Shown here: piece after piece, positions 19,142-28,600 of the stretch
Numbering within the stretch: position 1 is the stretch's first letter
Layout of the letters: every line of letters starts with the position of its first letter
Origin: Methanothermococcus thermolithotrophicus DSM 2095
GTDB taxonomy: Archaea; AGJL01; Methanococci; Methanococcales; Methanococcaceae
Direction: 5' to 3'
DNA: 64,000 nt
NCBI RefSeq assembly: GCF_946463545.1
Contig: NZ_OX296583.1
Coordinates: 1-64,000, forward strand
Made by a program: the position numbers and the translations under genes
The notes under the pieces: model-generated
The model's input: only the letters and a program-made list of their open reading frames with translations
Database searches by the model: none
Told to the model about the DNA's origin: nothing

Positions 19142-19775
19142 ATTCGAACACGGATCTGAAAATAATGAAATGGAGTTGTTTAAATTGTCCCTGGATTATT
19201 TGGAGGGGTGTAAGGATTTTAAAGGAATTAAAAATCTAATTGAGAAATACGATAAAATTAAAACCGATAAGGAGGATATGCAACATCCCAATAAAGATAT
19301 ATCTGTAAAATTTAAGGATACAACGAAACCAATTATTATGGAACTTCAACATTCCTCCATAGATGATTTTAGAAAATATGGGGATATAAGATTAGATTAT
19401 GTCTCAGCATACATTCCTTATATTAAAATTTGGGGTTTAAAAAATTTCAATGAGAAAATAAATAATAAAAAAATAACAATTAAAAAATGGGGAAAGTTGA
19501 AAGAATGTGATGCAGATATTTTAATATATATTATTTGTGAATATGAAGATAGCACCAAGATATATAAAAATATTGATAAAATTTTAATATTGGATGTAAA
19601 AGAATTACAAAATAATTTGAATTATTGGGAGAATGCCTATGGATATAATCTAAAAACAAATAATAAAAAGGATGAATGCTGGGGCTCAGCGTTTATCCCT
19701 GTACCTGAGGATAATAAAGTGTTACAGCAATGCAAAATTAAGTCATTACAGGATTTAAAAACAAACTTTTTATAA
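19128..19775 (+). CDS. Unknown protein in defence operon, possible PD-(D/E)xK-like nuclease
   Basis: 215 residues of no recognised family. The stretch ISVKFKDTTKPIIMELQHSS at about 63-82 has an E-x-Q after a hydrophobic strand with an acidic residue upstream, the geometry of PD-(D/E)xK-type nucleases with a Gln variant (as in BglII). This is a weak, purely visual match. The gene starts inside the end of the methyltransferase gene (14 bp overlap, GGGGGGT RBS), so the two are coupled. Position between a methyltransferase and a helicase favours a nuclease or specificity role (inference). Confidence 0.6.
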   Translation: MTQSRFEHGSENNEMELFKLSLDYLEGCKDFKGIKNLIEKYDKIKTDKEDMQHPNKDISVKFKDTTKPIIMELQHSSIDDFRKYGDIRLDYVSAYIPYIKIWGLKNFNEKINNKKITIKKWGKLKECDADILIYIICEYEDSTKIYKNIDKILILDVKELQNNLNYWENAYGYNLKTNNKKDECWGSAFIPVPEDNKVLQQCKIKSLQDLKTNFL

Positions 19776-19873
19776 ACTCAGGATAATTTTTTAAGTTAAA
19801 TAATTAATTGATTAATAATTACTATTTTAATTTTTTTAAGTAGTCGGGATACTTTTAATTTTTTTAGATAAAG

Positions 19874-20095
19874 ATGATTAACTGTTTTTTTACAGTTTTA
19901 GGTGGATTAACAATATTTGGTGGAGGAATTGAATTAATAAAGCATCATGTATTTAAAATAAATAAAAATGTGGGTAAAAAACTGGTAGAAATAAATGAAA
20001 AAATAAAAAAGAAAACAATTGATATATTGAAATATTTAAAAAATAATATTTTAATTAAATATTTTCCCAAATTTTGCAATTTTGATAATGGTTAG
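19874..20095 (+). CDS. Small putative membrane protein in defence region
   Basis: 73 residues: a hydrophobic N-terminus (MINCFFTVLGGLTIFGGGIELI) followed by a lysine-rich amphipathic half. No family is recognised and the RBS is weak. It lies in the 488-base gap between the putative nuclease and the helicase and overlaps a second small reading frame by 8 bp, like a coupled pair. Could be a small toxin-like or accessory protein, or spurious. Confidence 0.35.
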   Translation: MINCFFTVLGGLTIFGGGIELIKHHVFKINKNVGKKLVEINEKIKKKTIDILKYLKNNILIKYFPKFCNFDNG

Positions 20096-20234
20096 ACGAA
20101 CAGGAAAAAGACGAATTAATAAATTTATTCAAAAAATAGATGAATATATTATTAAAATGTGGAAGTATATATTTAGTATATTAAATTATACCTCATATAA
20201 AACATCTGATGTTAATGATGATTTAAATGTGTAA
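20088..20234 (+). CDS. Small basic reading frame overlapping the preceding one
   Basis: 48 codons from ATG at 20088 to TAA at 20232-20234. It starts MVRRTGKRRINKF and is strongly basic, then has an aromatic amphipathic segment (YIIKMWKYIFSILNYTSY). It overlaps the end of the 73-residue frame by 8 bp. There is no clear RBS and no recognised family. Together the pair fills the gap before the helicase gene; coding status uncertain. Confidence 0.25.
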   Translation: MVRRTGKRRINKFIQKIDEYIIKMWKYIFSILNYTSYKTSDVNDDLNV

Positions 20235-20263
20235 GCTTTAAATATATATATTAAGGTGAGCTC

Positions 20264-23200
20264 ATGCAGTCTCTTCAAGTAGAGCCAATATACAACAATA
20301 AACCAAATATTATTCCCAACGAGGACACAGTATTAAACTTATTCAAATCAAAAATTAGAGACGCACTAACAAATAACAAGGAACTATCAATATACTGTGC
20401 AGTAGGGTTCTTCTTTTTTAACGGTTTATCGGAATTAATCGAAGATTTAAAAAAATTATACAATAAAAACCTATTAAAAGAATTTAAACTCATAATGGGG
20501 CGGGAAACAACATACGATACAAAGGAAATATTGAAATTAATTAAAAATGATGCTACAAACTTAACCAATGAAGATTATCAATTTTTAAAAGAATTATATG
20601 ATAAAAACATTTTTCAATTTAAAATTTACACGGATAAACGATTTCACATTAAATTATACATTTTTAAAGCAAATGACATTATAGAAGATGTTTATGCAGG
20701 AAGTGCAAACCTTACAAGAGCAGGATTAACTAACAATATAGAATTAGTAGTACCAACAGGAACATCAAGCATTGAACGGAAAAATTACGAATTATTCTTT
20801 AATGCTTTATGGGATAATGCCACTGATGAATTAGAAGAATTAAAAACAATAGACATTATCAAACAAGGAGCAACAGTAAAAGCCATATACTTACCACCAA
20901 AGGAATTCTTTTCAAACTTAATTAAAATAATGGATAAAGAATACTTATTATCAAACCCTTCAGTAGAAATTGGATATTTAGCGGAATTTCAAAAAATGAG
21001 TTATTATTACTGTTTAGAAAAACTCCATGAGTACGGTGGATGCATACTATCCAACTCCGTAGGTTTAGGAAAAACCGATGTTTCCTGTGCAATAGCAAAA
21101 TACTATAATGAAATGAATAAAAAAATACTAATAATTCATCCTCCCAATGTGAAACACCAATGGACGGAAACCTTAAAAAAAGTAGGATTAAACCCAAATA
21201 AAGATGTTAAATTATTATCAATGGGAGTACTACAAAATAGGGATTTTAACCCATATGATTACGATAATAATTATGATTTAATAATTATTGATGAGGCTCA
21301 CAATTTTAGGAATAGGAGCTCTAACAGAAGGAAAAATTTAGATGAGCTCATAAAAATAAACCAAAATAATCATACTTTGTTAGTATCTGCAACGCCAATT
21401 AATACTTCATTGGATAATTACATTAGTTTGATTGAATTATTCACTCTTAAACCGTTATATTATGGAAAATTTGAGAATACTGGTATTTTAACTAAAATAA
21501 ACATTGCTAAAAAATATGTTAAGAATAAAGATACAATAAATGCTATTAGTGTAGTAAGGGAGTTAATTAAGGAATTTACTGTAAGGATTGAATGGATTGA
21601 TGTAATCAGTCATTTTAAAGAGGATTTGCTTAAAATTGCAGGTGTTACTGATTTTGAAATGCCAGAAGTCCGGCCAGTAGAGTATAATTACAATAAGGAT
21701 ATTATTCAGGCGGTTTTTGATAGGGTAATACCTTATTTGGAACACTTAAATTATGAATACGCTAAATTGTGGGGGGATGAAGGATACGAAGAAAGTAAGA
21801 ACTTAATCTTTTGGTATAAGTGGAGATTGTATAAACGATTAGAAAGTAGTATTCATGCCTTTAAAACAAGTTTAGAATTATTTGTCCAAAGAAATGAGTA
21901 TTTATTAACTGCCTTTGAAGATATAAACAGGAAGAAATTAGTAAAGACTGGTGCTGAAAGATTATTTACTAACGATAGGCTGGAAACAATATTTTCAACA
22001 TACGAATCATTAGATGAAGATACAAAAAAGAAGATAATAGAGAATATAGAGAAAGATATTGATATTACTAAAATTATGCTGGAAAGAGTAAATAGTATAG
22101 AGGAATTATTAAAAAAAGATGATAAAGTTAAAGAATTAGTTAAAATCCTTAAAAAAGAGAATAAACCTGCAATTATATTTTCAGAATCAAAGGATACGGT
22201 GTTATATCTTAGAAGTAAATTAGAATCTGCTGGTTTTAATAAGATAGAAGTGGCTTATGGTGGAAGCAAAGGAGGTAAAATAAATAAAAAGAAAATCCAA
22301 GAATTATTCAATAAAGGAATATATGATATTCTAATTACTACGGATAGTTTAAGCGAGGGGGTTAATCTTCCAAGGGCAGATATTGTCATAAACTTTGATT
22401 TACCATATAACCCTGTTAGATTGATTCAAAGAGCAGGGCGTGCTATCAGATTGAATAATCCAAAGCATATTAGAGTATATAATTTCAAACCTGATGATAG
22501 TATTGATAAGGAGTTAGAGCTCTGTGATAAGTTGAAGGAGAGGGTTGAGAATATTGCTGTTACGGTTGGTTTGGAGTTTTTAATTTGGGCTGTTGAGCAG
22601 AAGAAAGTTGATAAGTTTTCAGATGAGAATAGGGATATTATTTATGGATGCATTAAAGAGTGGAAGAATAAATTGGCTAGCTCAAGTCTTGGTGATTTGC
22701 AGAAGAGTATTAGTAGTACGGTTAATAGGGAGGATAAGGTTTTAAGGGAGTACATTAATCAGTATAATATTTCAAAAGAAAGCGTTCTCCTTTATTATAA
22801 AAAATATGGAAAATCTATTTACACTTCCTTAAATAGTGATGAGGATGATTATTTTATTGTATTGAAGTATAGGAATAATAATCATTATTGTGGAGGGTTA
22901 TCCTATCACCCAATTGAGTACAAAACACCATTAACTGATGATGATTTTGATGTAATAAATAAGATGGTTAATGATAGGATTAATGATATAGATACCAAGT
23001 TCATGCAGTCTAAAAATAGGAATGATAAACTCTCTAACGAGATTAAGAGATTGTGTAGGAATTGTAGCCCTAAAATAAGGAGATTATTAATAAATGATGG
23101 TAAATTAAATACTTTACCTCGTGCTGATAAGGAGAAGATTATTAAATTATTAGAAGAATATAATAATATTCCAGATTTAATAAGGAACACCGAAAATGAA

Positions 23201-23332
23201 ATCTCAAAATTAATCAAAGAATTGAATAAAATTTTAAATAAGGGTGAATCTATTCAAACTACTATTGATAATTTGGCTAAACCTGAAATTGTTGCAATTA
23301 TTAAGTATAGGATGAATGAAAATATAAGTTAA
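20264..23332 (+). CDS. PLD-nuclease / SNF2-type superfamily 2 helicase fusion
   Basis: 1022 residues. Residues ~1-190 form a PLD-like domain with H128-x-K130 and GSANLTRAGL at about 148-157. A superfamily 2 helicase follows: Walker A SVGLGKTD (K270), DEAH at 343-346, SATPIN motif III, TTDSLSEGVNLP and QRAGRAIRL motif VI. The last ~280 residues are family-specific. PLD-helicases of this type accompany adenine methyltransferases in restriction-like systems (DISARM DrmD is an analogue). The upstream methyltransferase and small protein make a three-part module. The start has the GGTGAGCTCATG word. Likely translocates on or cleaves unmodified invading DNA (inference). Confidence 0.85.
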   Translation: MQSLQVEPIYNNKPNIIPNEDTVLNLFKSKIRDALTNNKELSIYCAVGFFFFNGLSELIEDLKKLYNKNLLKEFKLIMGRETTYDTKEILKLIKNDATNLTNEDYQFLKELYDKNIFQFKIYTDKRFHIKLYIFKANDIIEDVYAGSANLTRAGLTNNIELVVPTGTSSIERKNYELFFNALWDNATDELEELKTIDIIKQGATVKAIYLPPKEFFSNLIKIMDKEYLLSNPSVEIGYLAEFQKMSYYYCLEKLHEYGGCILSNSVGLGKTDVSCAIAKYYNEMNKKILIIHPPNVKHQWTETLKKVGLNPNKDVKLLSMGVLQNRDFNPYDYDNNYDLIIIDEAHNFRNRSSNRRKNLDELIKINQNNHTLLVSATPINTSLDNYISLIELFTLKPLYYGKFENTGILTKINIAKKYVKNKDTINAISVVRELIKEFTVRIEWIDVISHFKEDLLKIAGVTDFEMPEVRPVEYNYNKDIIQAVFDRVIPYLEHLNYEYAKLWGDEGYEESKNLIFWYKWRLYKRLESSIHAFKTSLELFVQRNEYLLTAFEDINRKKLVKTGAERLFTNDRLETIFSTYESLDEDTKKKIIENIEKDIDITKIMLERVNSIEELLKKDDKVKELVKILKKENKPAIIFSESKDTVLYLRSKLESAGFNKIEVAYGGSKGGKINKKKIQELFNKGIYDILITTDSLSEGVNLPRADIVINFDLPYNPVRLIQRAGRAIRLNNPKHIRVYNFKPDDSIDKELELCDKLKERVENIAVTVGLEFLIWAVEQKKVDKFSDENRDIIYGCIKEWKNKLASSSLGDLQKSISSTVNREDKVLREYINQYNISKESVLLYYKKYGKSIYTSLNSDEDDYFIVLKYRNNNHYCGGLSYHPIEYKTPLTDDDFDVINKMVNDRINDIDTKFMQSKNRNDKLSNEIKRLCRNCSPKIRRLLINDGKLNTLPRADKEKIIKLLEEYNNIPDLIRNTENEISKLIKELNKILNKGESIQTTIDNLAKPEIVAIIKYRMNENIS

Positions 23333-23392
23333 TCATGGGGGAATCTCTATCACTTCAAAATTATGTGGAAGTATGGGATAATATTAGATGGT

Positions 23393-23408
23393 GTTAGGAG
23401 CTCCTAAC
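23393..23408. repeat. Perfect 16-bp palindrome GTTAGGAGCTCCTAAC
   Basis: An uninterrupted self-complementary 16-mer centred on a GAGCTC word, 60 bp after the helicase stop. It may be a terminator-like cruciform at the end of the defence operon or a protein-binding site. It is the longest perfect extension of GAGCTC that I noticed in the window. Confidence 0.7.
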
Positions 23409-23461
23409 TCCAAAGGGGAAAAAGTATGAAATTTTTTAATAGATAAAAAGAGATAACTAAA

Positions 23462-23758
23462 TTAGCAAAACGTCCTGTTTGATACTGGGATACACAAAGT
23501 TTCATCACAGTGTGGACATTTAACTGTAACTTTATCTAATTCATAATTCTCTTCAAATGGTTTTTTACAGTATGGGCAGAACCAGATTTTTTTACCGTCT
23601 TTTTCACATGCTCCTACTTCCCCAACTGTTGGATATTTTTTAAATGTTACATCACTATTTTCATCCCTATATTTGAAAAACATCTTTATCAATTCTAGAT
23701 ATATCTCAACTGCATCATCATTTACACACTTTTCATCGCCACATCTGGGACACTTCAT
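23462..23758 (-). CDS. Small zinc-ribbon protein
   Basis: About 98 residues with three cysteine pairs: CPRCGDEKC at the N-terminus, WFCPYCKKPF in the middle and VKCPHCDETLC near the end, consistent with two zinc ribbons. No specific family is recognised; nucleic-acid or protein binding is plausible. The start at 23758 is chosen because GGTGAT stands four bases before that ATG, while the longer GTG reading lies within the RBS. It lies tail to tail with the helicase. Confidence 0.65.
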   Translation of the reverse strand: MKCPRCGDEKCVNDDAVEIYLELIKMFFKYRDENSDVTFKKYPTVGEVGACEKDGKKIWFCPYCKKPFEENYELDKVTVKCPHCDETLCIPVSNRTFC

Positions 23759-23910
23759 AATTATCACCTAAAAAATTATTAATATAATAATGTTAACATA
23801 GCATATATAAAGTTAATATGATTTATAATATTTATAATCGTTTGCGTTATGGTCGTTCTTTAAAAAATTTACTGAGGCAATAATATAATAAATTCTGCAA
23901 ATAGATAAGT

Positions 23911-25089
23911 TTATGCTGCAGATACTATTTTAATAATATCTCCGTTTTCCAGCTGGTGATCAGACCCTATTCTAATTTTTTTCCTTGCATCAATTGCATA
24001 GATGAACTTTTCACCAATTTCGGTGTGAATCTTAAATGCCAAGTCCTTTGCAGTAGCTCCTCTTTTTACTAAGTGAGCATCTGGAAGTACATTTCCTTTT
24101 TTATCGCAGTATTTATTTTCATCTTCAACAGGATAAACTACAATCATATCGAGTAATTCAAAGTAGGCCTTATTTATGAGGTCCTGAATTCCAGTTCCGC
24201 CGTATTTTTTTAAATAATTTCTCATATATTCTAAAGCGTTTTTCTGAGCATCATTTAACGCAGATTCGTTTAAAATCTCAAAATCATTTCCAGTGTAGTT
24301 TATAATACCTGCATTCTGGGCCTTTTTCAAAGCAAGTTCTATCTCAGCAGAAGTTGGAATAACTATATAATCTTTAAATTCGCTTTTTAGTTTTTCAATG
24401 TTTTCTTCTGCCCCAGGATGATCCGCTTTGTTGGCAGCAATAATCATTGGCTTTGATAGCTTTCTGATATTCTGAGCTATATTCAAAAGGTCTTCTTCAG
24501 TCCATTTTATTGGACTTTCGTCTAAGTCTCTTACTGCAATTCTTACCTGATCTTCTGAAATGTTTAAACCACTTAGCTGATCTGCAATTACTTTAACTAC
24601 GTTTTTTTCCTGCTGAGCTCTCCTGGATAATCTATCCCAGTTTTTGGTTAAAATTCCATAAATCCACATATCAAGTTCATTTAAAAGGAATTTAACATCA
24701 TCTACGGGATTGTGGTTTTCTGTAGGATTTCCCTCTAAATCTGTTTTACCACTAGCATCTACAACAAGTATGAAAGCATCAGCCTGTCTTAAATCATCTA
24801 AAAACTTGTTTCCCATACCTTTCCCTTTATGGGCTTCTGGAACTAATCCTGCAACGTCGATTATTTCAACAGGGATGTATCTCATACCATTTATACATTT
24901 TGAGTTCTGTGGGTTGCACTCTATTTCTAACTCTTTACAAGGGCATTCTGCAGTTACAAAAGAAGTTCCTATGTTGGGGTTTATTGTGGTAAATGGATAA
25001 TTTCCTATATCTACCATTTTTTCAGTCATTGCATTGAATGTGGTTGATTTTCCAACGTTTGGTTTTCCTACTAGTCCCAATATTGCCAT
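23911..25089 (-). CDS. YchF/OLA1-like GTP/ATP-binding protein
   Basis: 392 residues of the Obg-like YchF branch. G1 is GLVGKPNVGKSTTFNA, G3 IIDVAGLVPEAHKGKGMG, G4 ANKADH, and a C-terminal TGS domain ends in IKIRIGSDHQLENGDIIKIV. The family binds ribosomes and often prefers ATP. The start is placed at 25089 because GGAGGT lies seven bases upstream; the extra 19 residues of a longer reading are low-complexity and overlap the RBS. Its 5' leader carries the hairpin insert described at 25115-25249. Confidence 0.92.
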   Translation of the reverse strand: MAILGLVGKPNVGKSTTFNAMTEKMVDIGNYPFTTINPNIGTSFVTAECPCKELEIECNPQNSKCINGMRYIPVEIIDVAGLVPEAHKGKGMGNKFLDDLRQADAFILVVDASGKTDLEGNPTENHNPVDDVKFLLNELDMWIYGILTKNWDRLSRRAQQEKNVVKVIADQLSGLNISEDQVRIAVRDLDESPIKWTEEDLLNIAQNIRKLSKPMIIAANKADHPGAEENIEKLKSEFKDYIVIPTSAEIELALKKAQNAGIINYTGNDFEILNESALNDAQKNALEYMRNYLKKYGGTGIQDLINKAYFELLDMIVVYPVEDENKYCDKKGNVLPDAHLVKRGATAKDLAFKIHTEIGEKFIYAIDARKKIRIGSDHQLENGDIIKIVSAA

Positions 25090-25114
25090 TTTTTCGACCT
25101 CCGGGAGAAAAAAT

Positions 25115-25249
25115 ATAAAATCTTTTGATTTTATGTATTTTTTCACGCTCTTTCTTTTTTAATTAAAAACTTTGAGTTTTTAATTTCCCAAAATCTTTGA
25201 CTTTATAATAGTGAAAAAATTCAAATATGATTTTCACGTATTTTTTCAC
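25115..25249. repeat. Hairpin insert with duplicated flank in the ychF leader
   Basis: Two perfect hairpins: ATAAAATC-TTTT-GATTTTAT at 25115-25134 and an 11-bp stem (AATTAAAAACT, loop TTG) at 25161-25185. A near-identical 20-21-base direct repeat lies at 25127-25146 and 25229-25249 (GATTTT..GTATTTTTTCAC). The arrangement matches the other gene-end duplications in this window, here at the 5' side of a gene. Confidence 0.6.
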
Positions 25250-25322
25250 CAATATATCATTAATATACCAATAATACTAATAATTTAAAAACCATTATTA
25301 CGTGTATTTACAAAATCATTTA

Positions 25323-25539
25323 ATATATAATTATTCGTTGGGAACAATAGAAAGAATTATATTAAACATGTTTCAAAATCTACGTTCAAAGATGGCAATA
25401 AAAGATTTATCATATGCTATCAAAAAGCGGGGAAATATTAGACTATGGGGACATAACGGGGCGGAAAAACTATAACCTAAGAATCATCAGCGGAATTGAT
25501 GATTATGAAGGAAAATTTGGAAAAATTACTATCTTCTAG
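25323..25539 (+). pseudogene. Possible gene remnant upstream of the reverse transcriptase
   Basis: Two short frames hand over to each other. The first reads ...FQNLRSKMAIKDLSYAIKK... through about 25470. The second runs from ATG 25414 to TAG 25537-25539 (41 residues, with EILDYGDITGRKNYN and GIDDYEGKFGKITIF). The composition looks coding rather than random, but neither frame has an RBS or recognised family. This could be a decayed gene with a frameshift, or part of a non-coding RNA locus for the downstream gene. The imperfect palindrome at 25482-25504 (AATCATC/GATGATT) lies within it. The rest of the 25090-25653 gap holds the hairpin insert and the promoter. Confidence 0.35.
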
Positions 25540-25600
25540 AAGAAAGAGGGCGTTATAATGGTGAAAAAGTTAAGGATGTTTTAATTTTCAGATAAAATCC

Positions 25601-25609
25601 ATATATAAA
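25601..25609 (+). promoter_or_regulatory. TATA box for the RT-nitrilase gene
   Basis: ATATATAAA at 25601-25609 is a good archaeal TATA box. A start of transcription about 25 bases on leaves a short leader containing GGGGGGT (25643-25649) before ATG 25654. Any non-coding RNA partner would therefore have to lie upstream with its own promoter. Confidence 0.5.
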
Positions 25610-25653
25610 TGGGCATCAGCTAATATACTTATTAATTAGGACGGGGGGTAACT

Positions 25654-28600
25654 ATGACTACCCAATCAGAAAATAAACAGAATGATGGGATTGAAGAATT
25701 AAAAAAGAATATTGAACAAGCATATCTAAAATTTAAATCATATATATACTATGATAATACATTACCACATATAAGAATGAAATTAGCAGAATTTGAAGCC
25801 AATAATAATGTTGAGAATAAATTTGAAGAGTTAGCAAAAGCCATTATTGATTATAACGGTGGAAAAACTGAATTAAATGAATATCTAGAAGATATAAATT
25901 ATATGATATTACCAAAAAAAGTTGAAAAACCAAAATATCCAAGTAATATATATAAAAACCATGCAAAATTTGGAAAATATGAAGTAGAAGATTATAATAT
26001 CTTTATCGATTGTCCAATAGAAATTCATTTAATTTCTGTTTTGTGGATTATGAAAATAGGGCATAAACTCGATGAGGTATTATCTAATAATGTCAAAGGA
26101 TATAGACTTGTTAGAAATGAATATGAATGTTTTGAAAAGGATAACAAATTCCGTCTTTTTGAGAAGTATCATGAAAAATATTCCAGTTTTCGTGATGATG
26201 CCATTAAAAAAGCTATCAAGTGCTATAAAGACAAATCGGATGTGATATTAATAAATATCGATATAAATAAATTTTTTTACAATATTTCATTTGACTTTAA
26301 GGAATTGTCAAAAAATGAAGAAGATGAATTTAATAAAAAGCTGAATAATATAATGTCAAAAATCCATGAGGAATTCCAAAATCGTTTAAAAGAAGATAAA
26401 TTTGTAGATGATATTATAGATAATGGTATATTTAAATATGTATATGCCAATGAAAATAAGGACGATAATAATTTTAATAATATTAAACTTGACAAGGATA
26501 ATGCCGAAAAGAGAATATTACCAATAGGTCTGCTATCATCGAGCATTATAGCAAATTATGCTTTAAAAGATTTTGATGATATCATTATCAAAAAGGTAAA
26601 ACCTGAATATTACGGCAGATATGTAGATGATATGTTGTTTGTTTTTGCCAATGAGTATGTTGAAGAGTTGGAAATTGATAAATACAATAACCCTATTGAT
26701 GAATACGATGAAAAACTTAAAATTGCAAAAATTTTGGAATCAGTCATAAATTGCAATATGAAGGGTTGTGGAAATAGATTAATTAAATATTGCAATTGTA
26801 AAATAAATTATGAAGAAAAGAAATGTGGAAAAACTAAGGATGAAGTCGTTATTTATTTCGAAATAAAAAATGATGAAAAGGATGAAACTAAAAAAATTGA
26901 AAATACATTTTTAATAAATAGCAATAAAGTTAAAATATACGATTTTGATAAAAACGACCCTATTTATTTGCTTGAAGAATATTCAAAACAGATTACTCGT
27001 AATAGGAGCATATTTAAAACTCTGCCCGAAGATGATGACATGAGTTCTACATTAGGTAGCAGTCCTATTAATATAAAATACTCATCATCTTCAAAAAATA
27101 GACTGAGCTCTATCGATGGACACAGTTTAGACCATTTTTTACTCTCAACAAATTTAAGCAAAAACATAATCTACAAATTTTTAAGGGCCAAACTACCTGA
27201 CGAAGATATTAATAAGTATAATCAAACAATAAAATATATTTTCTCAGGCGCGGAAGTATTGGAGATACTTAGATTGTGGGAAAAGATATTTACGTACTAC
27301 ATAATTTCAAAAAACGAAAAAGAGCTCGTTAGTGCTGTAAATGATTTATTGGACATTATTTCAAATATAGAATATAAAAATAAGGATGAAGATGGGGAGA
27401 GAGTAATTAATCAAAAAATTGTCGAAAAGATGAAAGAAGATTTAGAATATTACTTATCTCATTCATTAGCCATAGCTATTGGATTAGACCCAAAATTTTA
27501 CAACAAAAAACTTAAAAATGAATTAGAAAAATTAAATAAAAATAAATTAGGTAGATTATATAAATTTAAAGATGAATTAAATAAATGTGTAGAAGAAAAC
27601 GAGAAAATTGATAGTTTATTTTCAAGGGCTTTAAATTTAATAAAATCTAATTTAATCAGGCACTATTATATACCAAATTCGTTGTTTAACTATTGTGAAT
27701 TTAAGGATGATGATTTTAAATCAATTTCATTTGTAAATAAAAAACATGATTATTTAACTAAAAAACGCAAAAATAATGGTGAGTACGAAATTTACAATAT
27801 AGATGGCAATAAAATAAAATATTCCCCAAGATACATACACCATCATGAAAAAATATTATTCTATAAACGGTTTTTATCATGGGCAAAAGGTAAAGATGTT
27901 AATTATAAAGACATATACAATAATAAATCAAAAATTTTCAATTATGATGACAATAAGAGCCCCGATAACTCTACCGAATCAGAACAGTATTATCGAATTT
28001 TTATTAATGACAAAAAAGAAAGCAAAAAAGATGAATTAAATAAAGACGACATAAATATTACATATTACATAATTCAGCATGATGAAAAAGACGCCCCAAA
28101 ATCGTTAAACATTGGAATTGCAAACATTGCGGTTGATAAAAATGACACCTTCAACTCAGTATATGGAAATCCAAATCATAACAATAGTAGATTAGACGCC
28201 ATTTATCATATATTAAATATGGCTAATGATTCAAAACATAAATGTGATGTATTGATTTTTCCTGAGGTCTCAATTCCTGTTGAGTGGATGGACATATTAA
28301 TAGACTATTCTAGAAAAAACAGTATTGCAGTGATATTTGGAATTGAACATTTTTCAGTAGATAGTAATGTATATAATTATACATGCATCGCTTTACCCTT
28401 CAAAGATGATGAATATAAACATGTTTTTGTTAAATTTAATCTAAAACTTCACGGAGCTCCGGCAGAAAACGAGGAAATAAACCACAATCACCATAAACCA
28501 GATGTATGTTATAATCTAATAGATCGATGTGGTATTAACGAAGATAATCATGAAATAGATGTATTTGTATGGAGAGGAACTTATTTCAGCGTATTTAATT

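Noticed and set aside
15926..23332. Full BREX or DISARM system
   Set aside because: No PglZ, BrxC, DrmA or DrmB gene is present; only a methyltransferase, a small protein and a helicase can be seen.
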